Below, in pieces: positions 12,636-23,270 of a stretch of DNA of 64,000 nt. Location: assembly GCF_965638725.1 (NCBI RefSeq), contig NC_134949.1, forward strand, positions 14,134,951-14,198,950, in the 5' to 3' direction. Position numbers and translations under genes: made by a program. The notes under the pieces are model-generated. The model was not told the origin of the DNA, did not search any database, and saw only the letters and a program-made list of their open reading frames with translations. How positions within the stretch are numbered: the stretch's first letter is position 1; every line of letters begins with the position of its first letter. Origin of the DNA: Aptenodytes patagonicus. Taxonomy: Eukaryota; Chordata; Aves; Sphenisciformes; Spheniscidae.

Positions 12636-15600
12636 TGCCCAGACACCCTTCAGGGAGCACACGCTCTCTCCTTCTGCATACCCTACAATAATAATTAGGA
12701 TCTTGCTGAGCAGTGAGGAACATGCTACTGGACAGCAAAGGGAACCGGTGTAACATCCAACATATTCTATACTAGTAGCAGGACTTTGAACGTGACACGA
12801 AATTTCAACAGAAGCCGGCACAGAGACTTTAAAATGGGAACATTATGTTGAAACAACCAAGTGCCCAAAAGACTGTGAGCTGCTACATCCTGTATCAGCT
12901 GCATTTAGGAGATAACACGGTTGGTAACTCCTGCAAACAAAGAATTGCAATAATCCAGCCCTGAGAAGTCAAACCAATTCAAAATCCTCCCCTCTTAGGA
13001 AGGGATGCAGCCTGCTGATATTTCATAGGCAGCACAAAGATGGCCTGGTAATACAATGCACACATATCTGTTGATCAGTCTGACAACAATACGAAAGGTT
13101 AAGTCTGGGAGATGGATTTAAAAGTGCAAGATGAGGTAGTACCAGGATGACAGTCACATTCAGCAAATGTCTCCTGACATGAGCCTTATTCAACTCTTCG
13201 TGATTGCTGTGTCCAAGGACTGACTTTCTTCTCTTATGTTTCCTTACAGTTTAGCCTAATACAGTTGCTGGTGTCTCCCCTACCCTGTCCTGGGTTTGTC
13301 TCCCTGATGTTTGTTTCTTTTTTGTCTTTGTTTTTTTCAACACAGAGAGCTTGTATGTGCCATACACAGCCACTGGGACCCTGTCAGACAAGATATCCAT
13401 TATGATTAAATGTAAATCTAAGCAGAAACTGGTAAGGCATCCACAGCTGTAATCATCAAACAAAACAGATTTAACTGATAGTACTGAATGGTGCCAATAC
13501 AGTCAAAAAAGTGAAGATCCAAACTCACCACTGTTATCCCTCATTTGCCTGTCAGCAGAGTTACTATAGTGAACGTGGAGTGGGACGGGGCACAGCAAAG
13601 GAGAGTTAAAACATCCTCTTCTCTTTGCATGAAAAACTGGAGCCCCAGGTCCGCCCAGCGCTGTCCATGCTCCCACCTCCCACAAGCGCCTGTGTCCACC
13701 CCCACTGTGAGCAATGCGGGATGGCTTCTCTTCACACTCCCTGCTTCAGAAAATCCTGCTTCTGTGGGGTAGGACAGCATTAATTCAGTCTGTAGAAAGA
13801 GCAGAAAGCCTGAACCATTGCAGTTAACAGAGCAGTGTACAGCAAGGGCAAAGAGGCACCTGCTACCTTTGCGCTAATCAAAATTTCAAGTCTATCACAT
13901 GCCTCAAATTAATTTCCAGCTGAAAAGCAATCCTTTTTCAAGCACTTGATACAAACCACATGTAGAAATTAGACATAGCTTTGATTGATGATAATTTTTC
14001 TGATCAAATTGGTTATTTATGACAGTTTTAAATTTGATGAAATAAATTCATTTCAGTAAACTCCAATTTTTTTGTTTACAAAACTGAAGAGCATTCCCTT
14101 GGCAATTCCTGTGCCAAGTGCTGCAGAGATATCACCTAACCTTGTGTTTGAATATTGTCTCATTGGCACAGTCAGACCTAGGGAATGCCTCCGCTGCAGT
14201 CACTGAGGTGATTATATCGCACAGATATGTTCATGTTAACTCTGAACTAGCAGGGATAGAGGAGATTGCGCAGTTGATGGGACACCTATTAATAGACCAG
14301 AGTCAGGTAAGGTATCACGCAGCGCAGCATAGCTGTGGAGTTTGGCTCCTCCTTCCTTCTCCCCTCAACTCAATAAAATCAAGCTTGATCCAGTCTTAGA
14401 GTTAGCTCTGTCAGTCCTGTGACAGCCACAGAGAGCTCAGAGAGGACTAATTTAGGTTCATCAGTAGAAAATACTTGAGGAAAAGAGCTCCTCATTCCTC
14501 AGTCATCACTGAGAGAGAGCAGGCACAGAACTATTCATTTGGAATTGCCCTAAAAACAGGTGTTCATTCCCTGAGAAAAGCCCTAATCTCAGCAAATTAC
14601 CGCAAGGCAGTACAAGCACGTGCAGCTGGCACATTCTGTCTGTTATCGGCTGGCTCTAGATATGGCTCATGTGCTCAGAGCTCTTGCAGGTGGCTCTATC
14701 AAAGAACCAGCCCAAGACCTCAAGTCAGCATCCAAGATCTCCCAAGCACATCTCCGGGGCACTTAGGTGTGCTCCTTCGGAGCTCTGGTTGGATTTGAGC
14801 TCTCCTACCTTCCCATTAATCACCTGGCAAGAAGGGAACACAAGCTTGGGAATGGGATGCTGCTGCTTCTGCTCTGAGATGCACTCCTGATCCTCTCTAT
14901 GAGACCAGGGGGAAACGGTGTCCCATAGGAGCAGGCCAATAGAGGAGAGAGAAGGGTTCTCCCTTACCTGCTGCTGAAGGACACTTAAGTGACAGTCGTT
15001 TAGTGAAGTGCTAGTTGTCTTCCCCAGCTGAGGAGCTGTCTGCAACCCAATACAACAGTCTGCTAAGGACAACTTCACTTGTGTGTTCAGCACACGCAGA
15101 GCTCGCCATTCGATACAGACATACACCCCTCTGCCACACTCGTTAGAGGCAATCCAAAGTAATTGCAAAGCTGTCTACCACTACCGTGAAAGCAGGTGAT
15201 AAGTAGTGAAAGACCTTTATGGGTTTAGGAGGCTATCATCTGTGGTGTTACGGGGGGAATTCACGTAGTTCCTCCAAGAGGAATAATCTCAAAATAGATT
15301 TGCTTAGCACTAATGAGAAGGTACTGGTATTCAATTGTATGGTTTCCATGCATGCTAAAAAGACATGCAGTCTCATTAATCCCCTTTAACTGTGAGCCAT
15401 TTTTCTTTCACTTTTAATATTCTCAAGCCCAGGGAGTGCCAAGGGGAATACAGGACAGGCTGACTACAGAGGAGTTATTACCTCTGAAATCATGCTCATC
15501 TGTCTGTCAGGAATTCTTGAAACAACTGCAATAAATCCTGAATTTTTAATATGGTTCACAAGTTCAGAGACAGAAAAATCAGTGCTGAGACAGTTGGGAC

Positions 15601-16974
15601 TGCAGTAGTTATCTACGATGTCAGGGTACACATGTTTCTGTAAAAGGAAATCAAATGAGAAACTGCATTGAAAAAAGAATGATCAAATATGGTCAGAAGA
15701 CAAAGAATGACTGCTGGAAAGCGAAGGCAGATGGGTCAGTAGAAATGGGTATGAAAGGACCAGGAGAGAAAAATGAGTTCTTTGCCTGATTCCTCATTGT
15801 TCTACATTATAGCCAAATATATGGGTCTATATTTACAAACACCATATGTGTAAAGTAGTAGTACCCAAACAGTGTAACATGGGCTGCTGTGTTAACTCTC
15901 AAAAATCCAGATAGCCCAAATCCTTACAGAGTTCTTGGTTGTAAACACAGCAAATAAGACATGACTCCAGGGGAGCTACAGATTGCTTTGGATGGCCTTG
16001 CTGCCCACAGATCATTGACTGGGAACCGATGGTAGGGGCTGAAATCTCCCTCATGGTCCCCTCAGCCTCAGGAGAGAAGCACACGAGCTACACGAGGAGG
16101 AATGGCTGCCTGCACCACATGTTTGTTTCTCAGCTGCAGTTGTGGCCCCACTGAAGCTGGAGTGTCGAACCCCACACTTGCCTCAACATGCCAAAATATA
16201 TGCAAGGATACAGAGATGGAATTTACATTAAGGAAAACAGACGTGCATATGGGCATTGGCACCCATGCACAGTGAGAGATGCAGCTGGGTCAGAAATGTC
16301 TTCAGGAGCTGCGGTAGGCTCGAGGCTGGAGGGTAAAGCATGAAAGGGAAGCACGAAGGTCAGCTGGAGCTGAGGAAAAGAGCAGAAAGAGGATATCGTT
16401 CAAAAACTGCAGCAGACCTTGTCTTGTTCTACCACAATGGACAAGATACTGAGGTCTACCTTCACCAAGTCCAAGGCTGCCCAGTCCTGCAGGCAGAAAG
16501 CCAAACTGCTGTGAAGGGAAGATGGTCTGAAAGTCAAGGAAAGACAAGAGACTGTGCATTGCAAGCAGGTAAAATAGAGGTTCTCTCCTGCCAACTTTGA
16601 CAGTGTGACCAGTAAAAGCTTGTGATGAAAATACAGAAAACTCAGTGGGATTTTTATGTGTCCACATATGGCCAATTGCCTATGGTCCCACTAGAGCCAA
16701 TGGCGATCTAGTCAGTGTAGTCAGTGGCAATTAACTTAGGGGGTAATTAATCTGATAAGAAGTAAGCTTCTACTTTAGGATGAGATGAATTGTGGTATCG
16801 GCTTTATTGACTAGGTTTCTATTGACTATAAAGGGATTCTAGGGTCCTTTGCTGAGACGTAGATGCCTACAGTCTGGACATCTACATGAATCCAGCTGAC
16901 TATCACTAAAGCAAAGAACAACAAGGAAAAATCAGTGACAACAGCAAATTCTGGCCACTACATACAACAGCATT

Positions 16975-17050
16975 CCAGGAAATAAATGTGATTTCCTGGG
17001 TCAATAAAAGTCAAATACACTCCTTCAGGTTTCCAGAAAATGTTTTCTGG
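16975..17050. repeat. Two neighbouring perfect hairpins
   Basis: The first hairpin is CCAGGAAAT, a 7-base loop, then ATTTCCTGG at 16975-16999. The second is CCAGAAAA, a 2-base spacer, then TTTTCTGG at 17033-17050. The arms are related in sequence (CCAGgAAAt and CCAGAAAA). TTCCAGGAA at 16973-16981 also fits the TTCNNNGAA pattern of a STAT site. No transcript context is visible. Confidence 0.7.
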
Positions 17051-18830
17051 GGTCTTTCTGAAGACAACAGCATCAGTCAAAATTAGTGGTGAAAAGATCT
17101 TTTGAGAGAGTCTCTCCATGAGCAGCTGAGAGTTTCAGTTTCCAACCCACTATACTTGCTTATGTATGCAGTGTGTATGGATAGGCAGGGTTTTCTGATG
17201 CTCTTGGAGGCCTCTGATGGGGTTAAGTATGTTGAGTTGGTCTTGAGACGTTCTGCCTACCAGCAGGAACTCAAGGCTAACTGATGCCGTGTTCTGGGCT
17301 GGCCAGCACAGACCTTTCTTGCTGTGTGGATGCACTGGCTGTTCTCTCTGGCTATGGTAACCTCTCTTCTTAGCTAACTCCATAATTATACAATCTTGCA
17401 CTTCTTAATATTGACCAAAACTCTGGTCTTACAGCTTCAGAGATCTCTTGAACATGCAACATTGATTACTGCACTAAAAGGTTTCTCAGAAATGAGAGGT
17501 TGTCTTACAGCATGGCATTAGGGAATAGAGAGAGATGCAAGACCGTAAGACCTGCTAAGAGATCTTCGAAGCACGGAGGGGAAAACAGCTTCAGGCATTC
17601 AAATGTTGGTAATACACATGCTACCTAGAGGGTCAAGATCTGAGCTTAGGCCACTTCCTTCCTCACATCAGAATATTTCTGCTAGTGAAGCCAGCAGGCC
17701 TTCTTCAGCCTTGGGCTAGAATGGGAGCTAACAGTTCAATGTTTTAAGGATGGTCAGGAAGCTTGGACTTTTGTTAGGTGATGAGTCCCAGCTAACACTG
17801 TGGGGATATCTGGTTAACTGCTAACCCAAATACACACAAAGGCCAGACAGTGATCAGAGGAGCCCAGCCAGCCCAGCCCAAGGGAATCAGCCCTTCACAG
17901 GTGAATGATTAAGCAATTGCCCTGTTGCAGAATGCACTAAGGCTTTCAACAGAAGAAAGTTGCTCTGCAGTGCTATGCAAACCAAGGGGGACTGTTGCTA
18001 AAAGGACTTACTATGGGATGTTGGAGTGCACTAGATCTGATGGCCCTTAACAAACACCAACAATGCAAATGCACCTCCACAAGAGCCGCACTGTGGAGAG
18101 GTTGTCCTTGCAGGGCACAGTTGCATCTTTGGCTGCCAGAGATTAATTAGGGATTGGCTAGGTCAGCCTGAAGCTGATGTGGAAGAGCTAAAAAAGAGCT
18201 CTTTTTTGTGAGCAAAACCTAGGACAGATGGGAAGCCTGAGTAGGAGTGTGTCCAGAAAGGGTAGGAGAGCTTGGTTTTTGTGTGTGCATGTAGATTTGA
18301 CACTGTATTTTGACTTTTGTACATTGGGGATGTAGGACCTTGAGGTAATGTAGCAGATTGGTTAGCTGGTTTCACCCCAAATGTGGGTCATATGAAGAGA
18401 CAAAGAGGGAAAATGAGGAAGAGGTACTGCCCCACTAACCATGAGGTGGAAGGCTGCAACCAGGTCTGCCTAGCAGTTTTCTCTGGGTGGGATCTGCACT
18501 ACTGTATATGCCATGCACATAGAAAGCTGTCACAGGAAGATCTCTCCACTGTGCACAGACACACTGCCAACAACCGCCCCCCGCACAGCTCATTCATCTG
18601 CACACAAATCAATGCTCGCACTTTGCCTACAGAGAGCTCACATCCATCACAGCAGTGACAGTACCTGTGGCATCAATAGCCCACGAAAAACAGAGGCAAC
18701 TAGATGGCACAGGCTGTTGCACAAAATAAAACATAAATGATGAGAAGTATGGAATTGGTTGGTAGGTGCTAATATAGGCTTCAGGGCTACCTCATTTTTT
18801 TATTCTTTACATATACAGAAAGAAATAAAA

Positions 18831-18890
18831 ATGTATTATGCACATATAGAAATATATGATGCACATACAGAAATATATAATACATATATT
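18831..18890 (+). repeat. 21-base AT-rich tandem repeat, about 2.9 copies
   Basis: Copies start at 18831, 18852 and 18873 (the last partial), with the theme ATRTATTATGCACATAYAGAA. A related partial unit, CATATACAGAA, precedes it near 18810. It is a short minisatellite-like array with no coding capacity. Confidence 0.7.
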
Positions 18891-19704
18891 AAATTGAAGA
18901 TAGAGCATGACTTCCAGAAGAACAACAGTCAAGGACTTACTACATTCTAAGAACAACAAAACAATTCTTGCAATCCCTTTTGCATGCCATGGATTTTAGT
19001 GGGAGCTGGAGCCAGTTTAGCTCTAAAACAATAATTACCAACCCTCTCACAATCATTGACTGTGGATCTGGGGAGAAGTCCCCTTCATGCCTGAAATGCC
19101 CACTTTTTATGTGAGAGGAGCTGGCAATGAGAGCTGTTAAGGAAGCTGGCTGGTGCTCACGGCCGGGAGGATGGCTTGAAGATAGCTTGAGGATGGCTTC
19201 CATACACAGTGTTGATTCACCCAGGATTTCCAGGTGGCTGGTTGACTGGAATGCCAGGTACGTGAAAACACATAGGCTGCTGGTAAAATGGCAAATTTCT
19301 GGTGAAAACAGGAGTTTGACACCAAAGTGGAAGATGTGGCAAGTGTGTGTAACAACAGGAATTTCTGCAGCAGCAAAAGGTCAGTTTACCTTTCTGAACA
19401 ATTTCAGCAGAGTGGGAAAAGCTGGTTGCTTCACATAGAGTATGTATGGCTAAAGAATAATTAAAAAACAAACAATCAATCTTCTTTTAAAAATCTCATG
19501 GCTTTCAAGGCCTATTTCTTGATTTTGGAGTTTTGACTTGTGACTTCAGATCATGAGTGAAGAATCTGAATCTTGACTCTTTCATTTGTCACTCTGAAGT
19601 AGAGCTCAGGAGGCGTTGAGCTCCCATGCAATAGGCAGATGTCCCTCCCTGACTGCAGGGATCATTGAAACCATCAGCCCAAGAACAACTTTCTTTGCAG
19701 CATA

Positions 19705-20322
19705 GTGTACTTTTCTTTATCTGTTTGTAAAAACACAAGGTGGACACAAATTTGGTGGCCTTCTACAACGGGGTTACAGTGTTGGTGGATAAGGGAAGAG
19801 CAACTGACATCATCTACCTGGACTTCTGCAAAGTATTTGACACTGTCCTGCACAACATCCTTGTCTCTAAACTGGAGAGATGGATTTGATGGATGGACCA
19901 CTTGGTGGATAAGGAATCGGCTGGATGGTCACACTCCAAGAGTTGCAGTCAATGGCTCGATGTCCAAGTGGAGACCAGTGACAAGTGGTGTTCCTCAGGG
20001 GTTGCTATCAGGACTGGTGCTGTTTAACATCTTTGTCGGCGACATGGACAGTGGGATTGAATGCACCCTCAGCAAGTCTGTCGACAACACAGAGCTGTGT
20101 GGTGCGGTCATCATGCTGGAGGGAAGGGATGCCATCCAGAGGGACCTTGACAGGCTTGAGAGGTGGGCCCATGCGAACCTCATGAAGTTCAACAAGGCCA
20201 AGTGCAAAGTCCTGCACATGGGTCGGGGCAATCCAAAGCACAAATACAGGCTGGGCAGAGAATGGATTGAGAACAGTCCTGAGGAGAAGGACTTGGGGGT
20301 GTTGATGAGAAGCTCAACATGA
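19705..20322 (+). pseudogene. CR1 ORF2 RT fragment, frame-shifted
   Basis: The open frame gives 205 residues. Only the part after about 19885 reads as CR1 RT in this frame: HLVDKE-like sequence is out of frame before it, then [27 protein letters not shown] in place of FADDTKL, and EEKDLGVL. The first catalytic Asp of motif C is kept and the second is Asn. The frame ends where a loss of about 4 bases shifts the sequence near 20306. The Met at 19705 lies in or just outside the element and is not a gene start. Confidence 0.85.
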
Positions 20323-20971
20323 CCCGGCAATGTGCACTTGCAGCCCAGAACAACCGTATGCTGGGGCTGCATCAAAAGAAGCGTGGCCAGCAGGTCGAGG
20401 GAGGTGATTCTCCCCCTCTGCTCCACTCTTGTGAGACCCCACCTGGAGTACTGCGTTCAGCTTTGGGGCCCCAAATATAAGAAGGACATGGACCTGTTGG
20501 AGCGAGTCCAGAGGAGGGCCACAAAGATGATCAGAGGGATGGAACACCTGTCCTATGAAGACAGGCTGAGAGAGTTGGGGTTATTCAGCCTGGAGAAGAG
20601 GAGGCTCCGAGCAGACCTTATAGCAGCCTTCCAGTACCTGAAGGGGGCCTACAAGGAAGCTGGAGAGGGACTTTTTGCAAGGGCATGTAGTGATAGGACA
20701 AGGAGTAATGGCTTTAAACTGAAAGAGGGTAGATTTAGATTAGATATAAGGAAGAAATTCTTCACTATGAGGGTGGTGAGACACTGGAAGAGGTTGCCCA
20801 GAGAAGTTGTGGATGCCCCATCCCTGGAAGTGTTGAAGGCCAGGTTGGATGGGGCTTTGAGCAACCTGGTCTAGTGGAAGGTGTGCCTGCCCATGGCAGG
20901 GAGGTTGGAACGAGATGATCTTTAAGGTCCCTTCCAGCCCAAACCATTCTATGATTCTATGATTCTATGAC
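19735..20971 (+). mobile_element. CR1 LINE, 5'-truncated, degraded reverse transcriptase
   Basis: Plus-strand CR1 fragment of about 1.24 kb. It begins within RT at [12 protein letters not shown], passes motif A ([11 protein letters not shown], 19818-19850), then TSGVPQG, a motif C that has decayed to SVDN (20077-20088), and the conserved C-terminal blocks to a stop at 20872-20874. A short 3' UTR and three perfect ATTCTATG octamers at 20946-20969 follow. Motif A and motif C are in different frames because of an apparent 2-base loss near 19880. Further indels lie near 20306 and 20350. It is clearly non-functional. The tail confirms the 3' end, so the left boundary is the truncation point (uncertain by about 20 bases). 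Confidence 0.95.
20332..20874 (+). pseudogene. CR1 ORF2 C-terminal fragment
   Basis: This 180-residue open frame covers the CR1 C-terminus: [69 protein letters not shown] and [20 protein letters not shown], and then [22 protein letters not shown], ending at the natural stop TAG at 20872. It has no domain of its own and depends on the missing upstream RT and endonuclease. It is better preserved than the RT half of the same copy, and probably looks intact only because it is short. Confidence 0.9.
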
Positions 20972-21770
20972 TTACAAAACCATCCCTCTGCAACAAAATT
21001 GGTGTATATGCAAGGAAGCAAACAAAATGGTGTAGAAGAAAAGCAATGGTTGGGCATTCAAAATGCAACCAGCTTTTAACTGATTGCAAATGAATACAAT
21101 TATGGCAACACTGTACAGGATGGTCTGTGGATTCTTTTCAGTTTCGGTGGTCTTTTACTTAATAGGCTGAGAAACACTACTCTAAAACATGAATAAATGT
21201 CCATCGGTGCCACTTAACGCTGTTTTGATGGCTTCCACTCTCTATGAAGATGTCCAGCACATACCTGCCAAAGAAGTTCATCATGTTGGTTGCATGCATA
21301 GAGCTCATGGCGAAGCACGTGCAAAGCACTAACTACGAAAACCACTTGCTCACAGCTGGCATCAGGGGATTCAAAGTAGACTTGAACTGCAACCCACTTA
21401 GGTGGAGGTTTGACTAAGTATTGTTATTTATTAATCGGCTTTGTAAAATTTCTTTTATGTTCCTCCTCTCTTGAAGTTCCATTTGTTTAAAATCAGTTTA
21501 AAATCAGCACTCAGATAGGGTAAAGCCTCAGGTTTCCAGATGGAGGCTTGGATTGGAATTACTTCTGTTCATTTGAGAAAGAACCATGAAAAGATGAAGC
21601 CCAGCTAACATAGCCCTTTTTAATGCCAAATGCAGCTGGCAAAATTATTTTCTCTCTAAAAATACCATGGTTTTGTCCTTTGCCAGGCATTTGCAGTATT
21701 TTGCCACCATTTATGTGATACCTTTCTTAACTAAGGCTATTAAAAATGCAAAAAAAATCTGTGAGCTGCA
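20972..21770. other. Unannotated spacer between CR1 copies
   Basis: About 800 bases of ordinary sequence between two CR1 elements. No coding frame, repeat or motif was recognised. Confidence 0.5.
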
Positions 21771-22038
21771 GAATCTTAGAGTCACCATATCACCAAATAG
21801 TTGAGGTTGGCAAGGACCTCTGGAGGTCATCCACTCCAACCTCCTGTTCAAAGCAGGGTAGCCTAGAGCAGGTTGCTCAGGGCTGTGTCCAGTCAGGTTT
21901 TGAGTATCTCCAAGGAGGGAGACCCCACAACCTCTCTGGGCAACATGTGCAAGTGCTCAGTCACCTTCACAGTATAAAATGTTGGGTTTTTTCCCAATAC
22001 TGATATGTAATTTCCTGTGCCCATTGCCTCTTGTTCTG
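21771..22038 (-). mobile_element. CR1 LINE, 3' part (left half of a split copy)
   Basis: The 3' end of a CR1 element on the minus strand, recognisable on the plus strand by GTTGAGGTTGGCAAGGACCT, the CCACTCCAACCTCCTG block and the CATTGCCTCTTGTTCTG block. The octamer tail is decayed (GAATCTTAGAGTCACC). CR1 homology stops at 22038 and resumes at 22965 with the next part of the same consensus (CACTTGCACCAGTGAGAAAA, with the following CTGGCTCC). This half and 22965-23270 are therefore one element interrupted by an inserted LTR. The sequence differs from the other two CR1 copies and is more diverged, so it belongs to another, older subfamily. Confidence 0.85.
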
Positions 22039-22964
22039 TGTCGCAAAATGAGTGATTTAGATCGCTTAAAGAATCACCATCAAAGGTATTAGCAAAAGTG
22101 GTTTTAATATGATGTTGTAAAAGTGTGACTTAACAAAGTTTGATGGCAAGATTCACTTGATTAATTACTGCATGGAGGAAACATACAAAGGAAAATTGAG
22201 CTACACTCGAGTTAGAATGATTCACAGAGAGACTGGAGACACAAAAGGGTAAGGAGGACCCTCCCGTTGAGCCACGACGTTCAGAGTGGACCCCCTTGCT
22301 TTCTGAACTCCTCCTCACAGAGGAGTCTAGGTGCACCTAGGTCCAAACCTAGTCTCAGACTTGGTCAATGGTTTATGTCTAAGGGATTATATATGCAATG
22401 TTTCATTAGCGTCAATTCAGCATGCAATCAAAGTTACCAAGACAAAATCAGTTACCATACTACAAGGTTATGCACGATATCGGTCACTTACCAAAGATCT
22501 GTCATTGGCAAAAGGTCTCTCTGCCTCAAGGACCAACCTTGAGAGGTGTCCCACCTCAAGGGGAGATCACTGCCATGCATCCACGCTGCCTAGCAGGGAG
22601 AGCTCAAAAAAGGCTCACCTAGGCTGTCATATTTATGGGATAAAGTGGTTGGCTCATAGTCAAATTACACATGATGGAAAAGGTATGCATGAGACTCCTT
22701 GTAGCCACAACATTCTTTGTTCCTTGATAAATGAGTCTTGGAAAAGCCACCCGCTATTCATGTGTCAATCGCATGATCAGTGTTCCAAGCTCATATGCAT
22801 CGATGCTCACTGTGTCACTCTGCTCCTTTGTGGGTTTTCAGAGAACAGATTGAAACTAGGGGAGTTCACACCTGGCTATGGCTCAGGCCTTTACCCCTTC
22901 TGGAGCCTACACCAAACCACCGCCAGTCTGGTCAGGGGTTGAGCGCACCCATCACATCCTGACA
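22039..22964 (-). mobile_element. Solo LTR of an avian endogenous retrovirus (ERV-L-like)
   Basis: A 926-base block that replaces nothing in CR1 but interrupts it. Its plus-strand ends are TGTCGC and CCTGACA, so it has the TG...CA termini and short inverted ends (TGTC/GACA) of an LTR. Read on the minus strand it starts TGTCAGGATGTG and ends with GATTCTTTAAGCGATC, then TAAATCACTC and GCGACA. I recall this ending from bird ERV-L-type LTRs. A minus-strand CCATAAATATG near 22630 could be its TATA box. No gag, pol or env sequence, primer-binding site or polypurine tract flanks it, so it is a solo LTR left by recombination. No perfect 5-base target duplication is visible. Boundaries may be off by a few bases. 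Confidence 0.75.
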
Positions 22965-23270
22965 CTTGCACCAGTGAGAAAAGCCTGGCTCCATCTTCTT
23001 TGCTCTCCCCCATCAGTATTTATACACATTGATGAGATCCCCCTTAACCTTCTCTTCTCCAGGCTGCACAGTCCCAGCTCTCTCAGCCTTTCCTCATAGG
23101 AGAGATGCTCCAGTTCCTTCATCATCTTCGTGGCCCTTTACTGGACTTGCCCCAGTATGTCGATGTCACTCTTGTACTGGGGAGCCCAGAACTGGACCCA
23201 GCACACCAGCTGTGTCTCACCAGCGCTGAGCAGAGGAGAAGGATCACCTCCTCGACCTGCTGGCGATGCT
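22965..23270 (-). mobile_element. CR1 LINE, coding part (right half of a split copy)
   Basis: Continuation of the CR1 copy at 21771-22038, minus strand. Plus-strand landmarks are GATGAGATCCCCCTTAACC, TTCTCCAGGCTGCACAG, CTCTCAGCCTTTCCTCATAG and TTGTACTGGGGAGCCCAGAA, and later the GCTGAGCAGAGGAGAAGGAT block. These are reverse complements of the [15 protein letters not shown] and LEYCVQFWAP-type coding blocks. Homology fades near 23270, the 5' truncation point. Frames are broken. Confidence 0.85.

Larger units (their letters stand above)
4460..19734. other. Intergenic sequence with minor simple repeats
   Basis: No gene recognised over about 15 kb. Open frames are at most about 147 codons, without recognisable domains or consistent splice sites. 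Small structures: 10-base direct repeats CCTATCTTCC at 4461-4470 and 4500-4509 beside the CR1 end, a G10 run at 4551-4560, a CA run near 9339-9349, a 20-base perfect palindrome at 9385-9404, an A18 run at 10667-10684, an imperfect duplication at 12391-12465 and 12557-12635, two hairpins at 16975-17050, and a 21-base tandem repeat at 18831-18890. Otherwise I see nothing specific. Confidence 0.55.
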
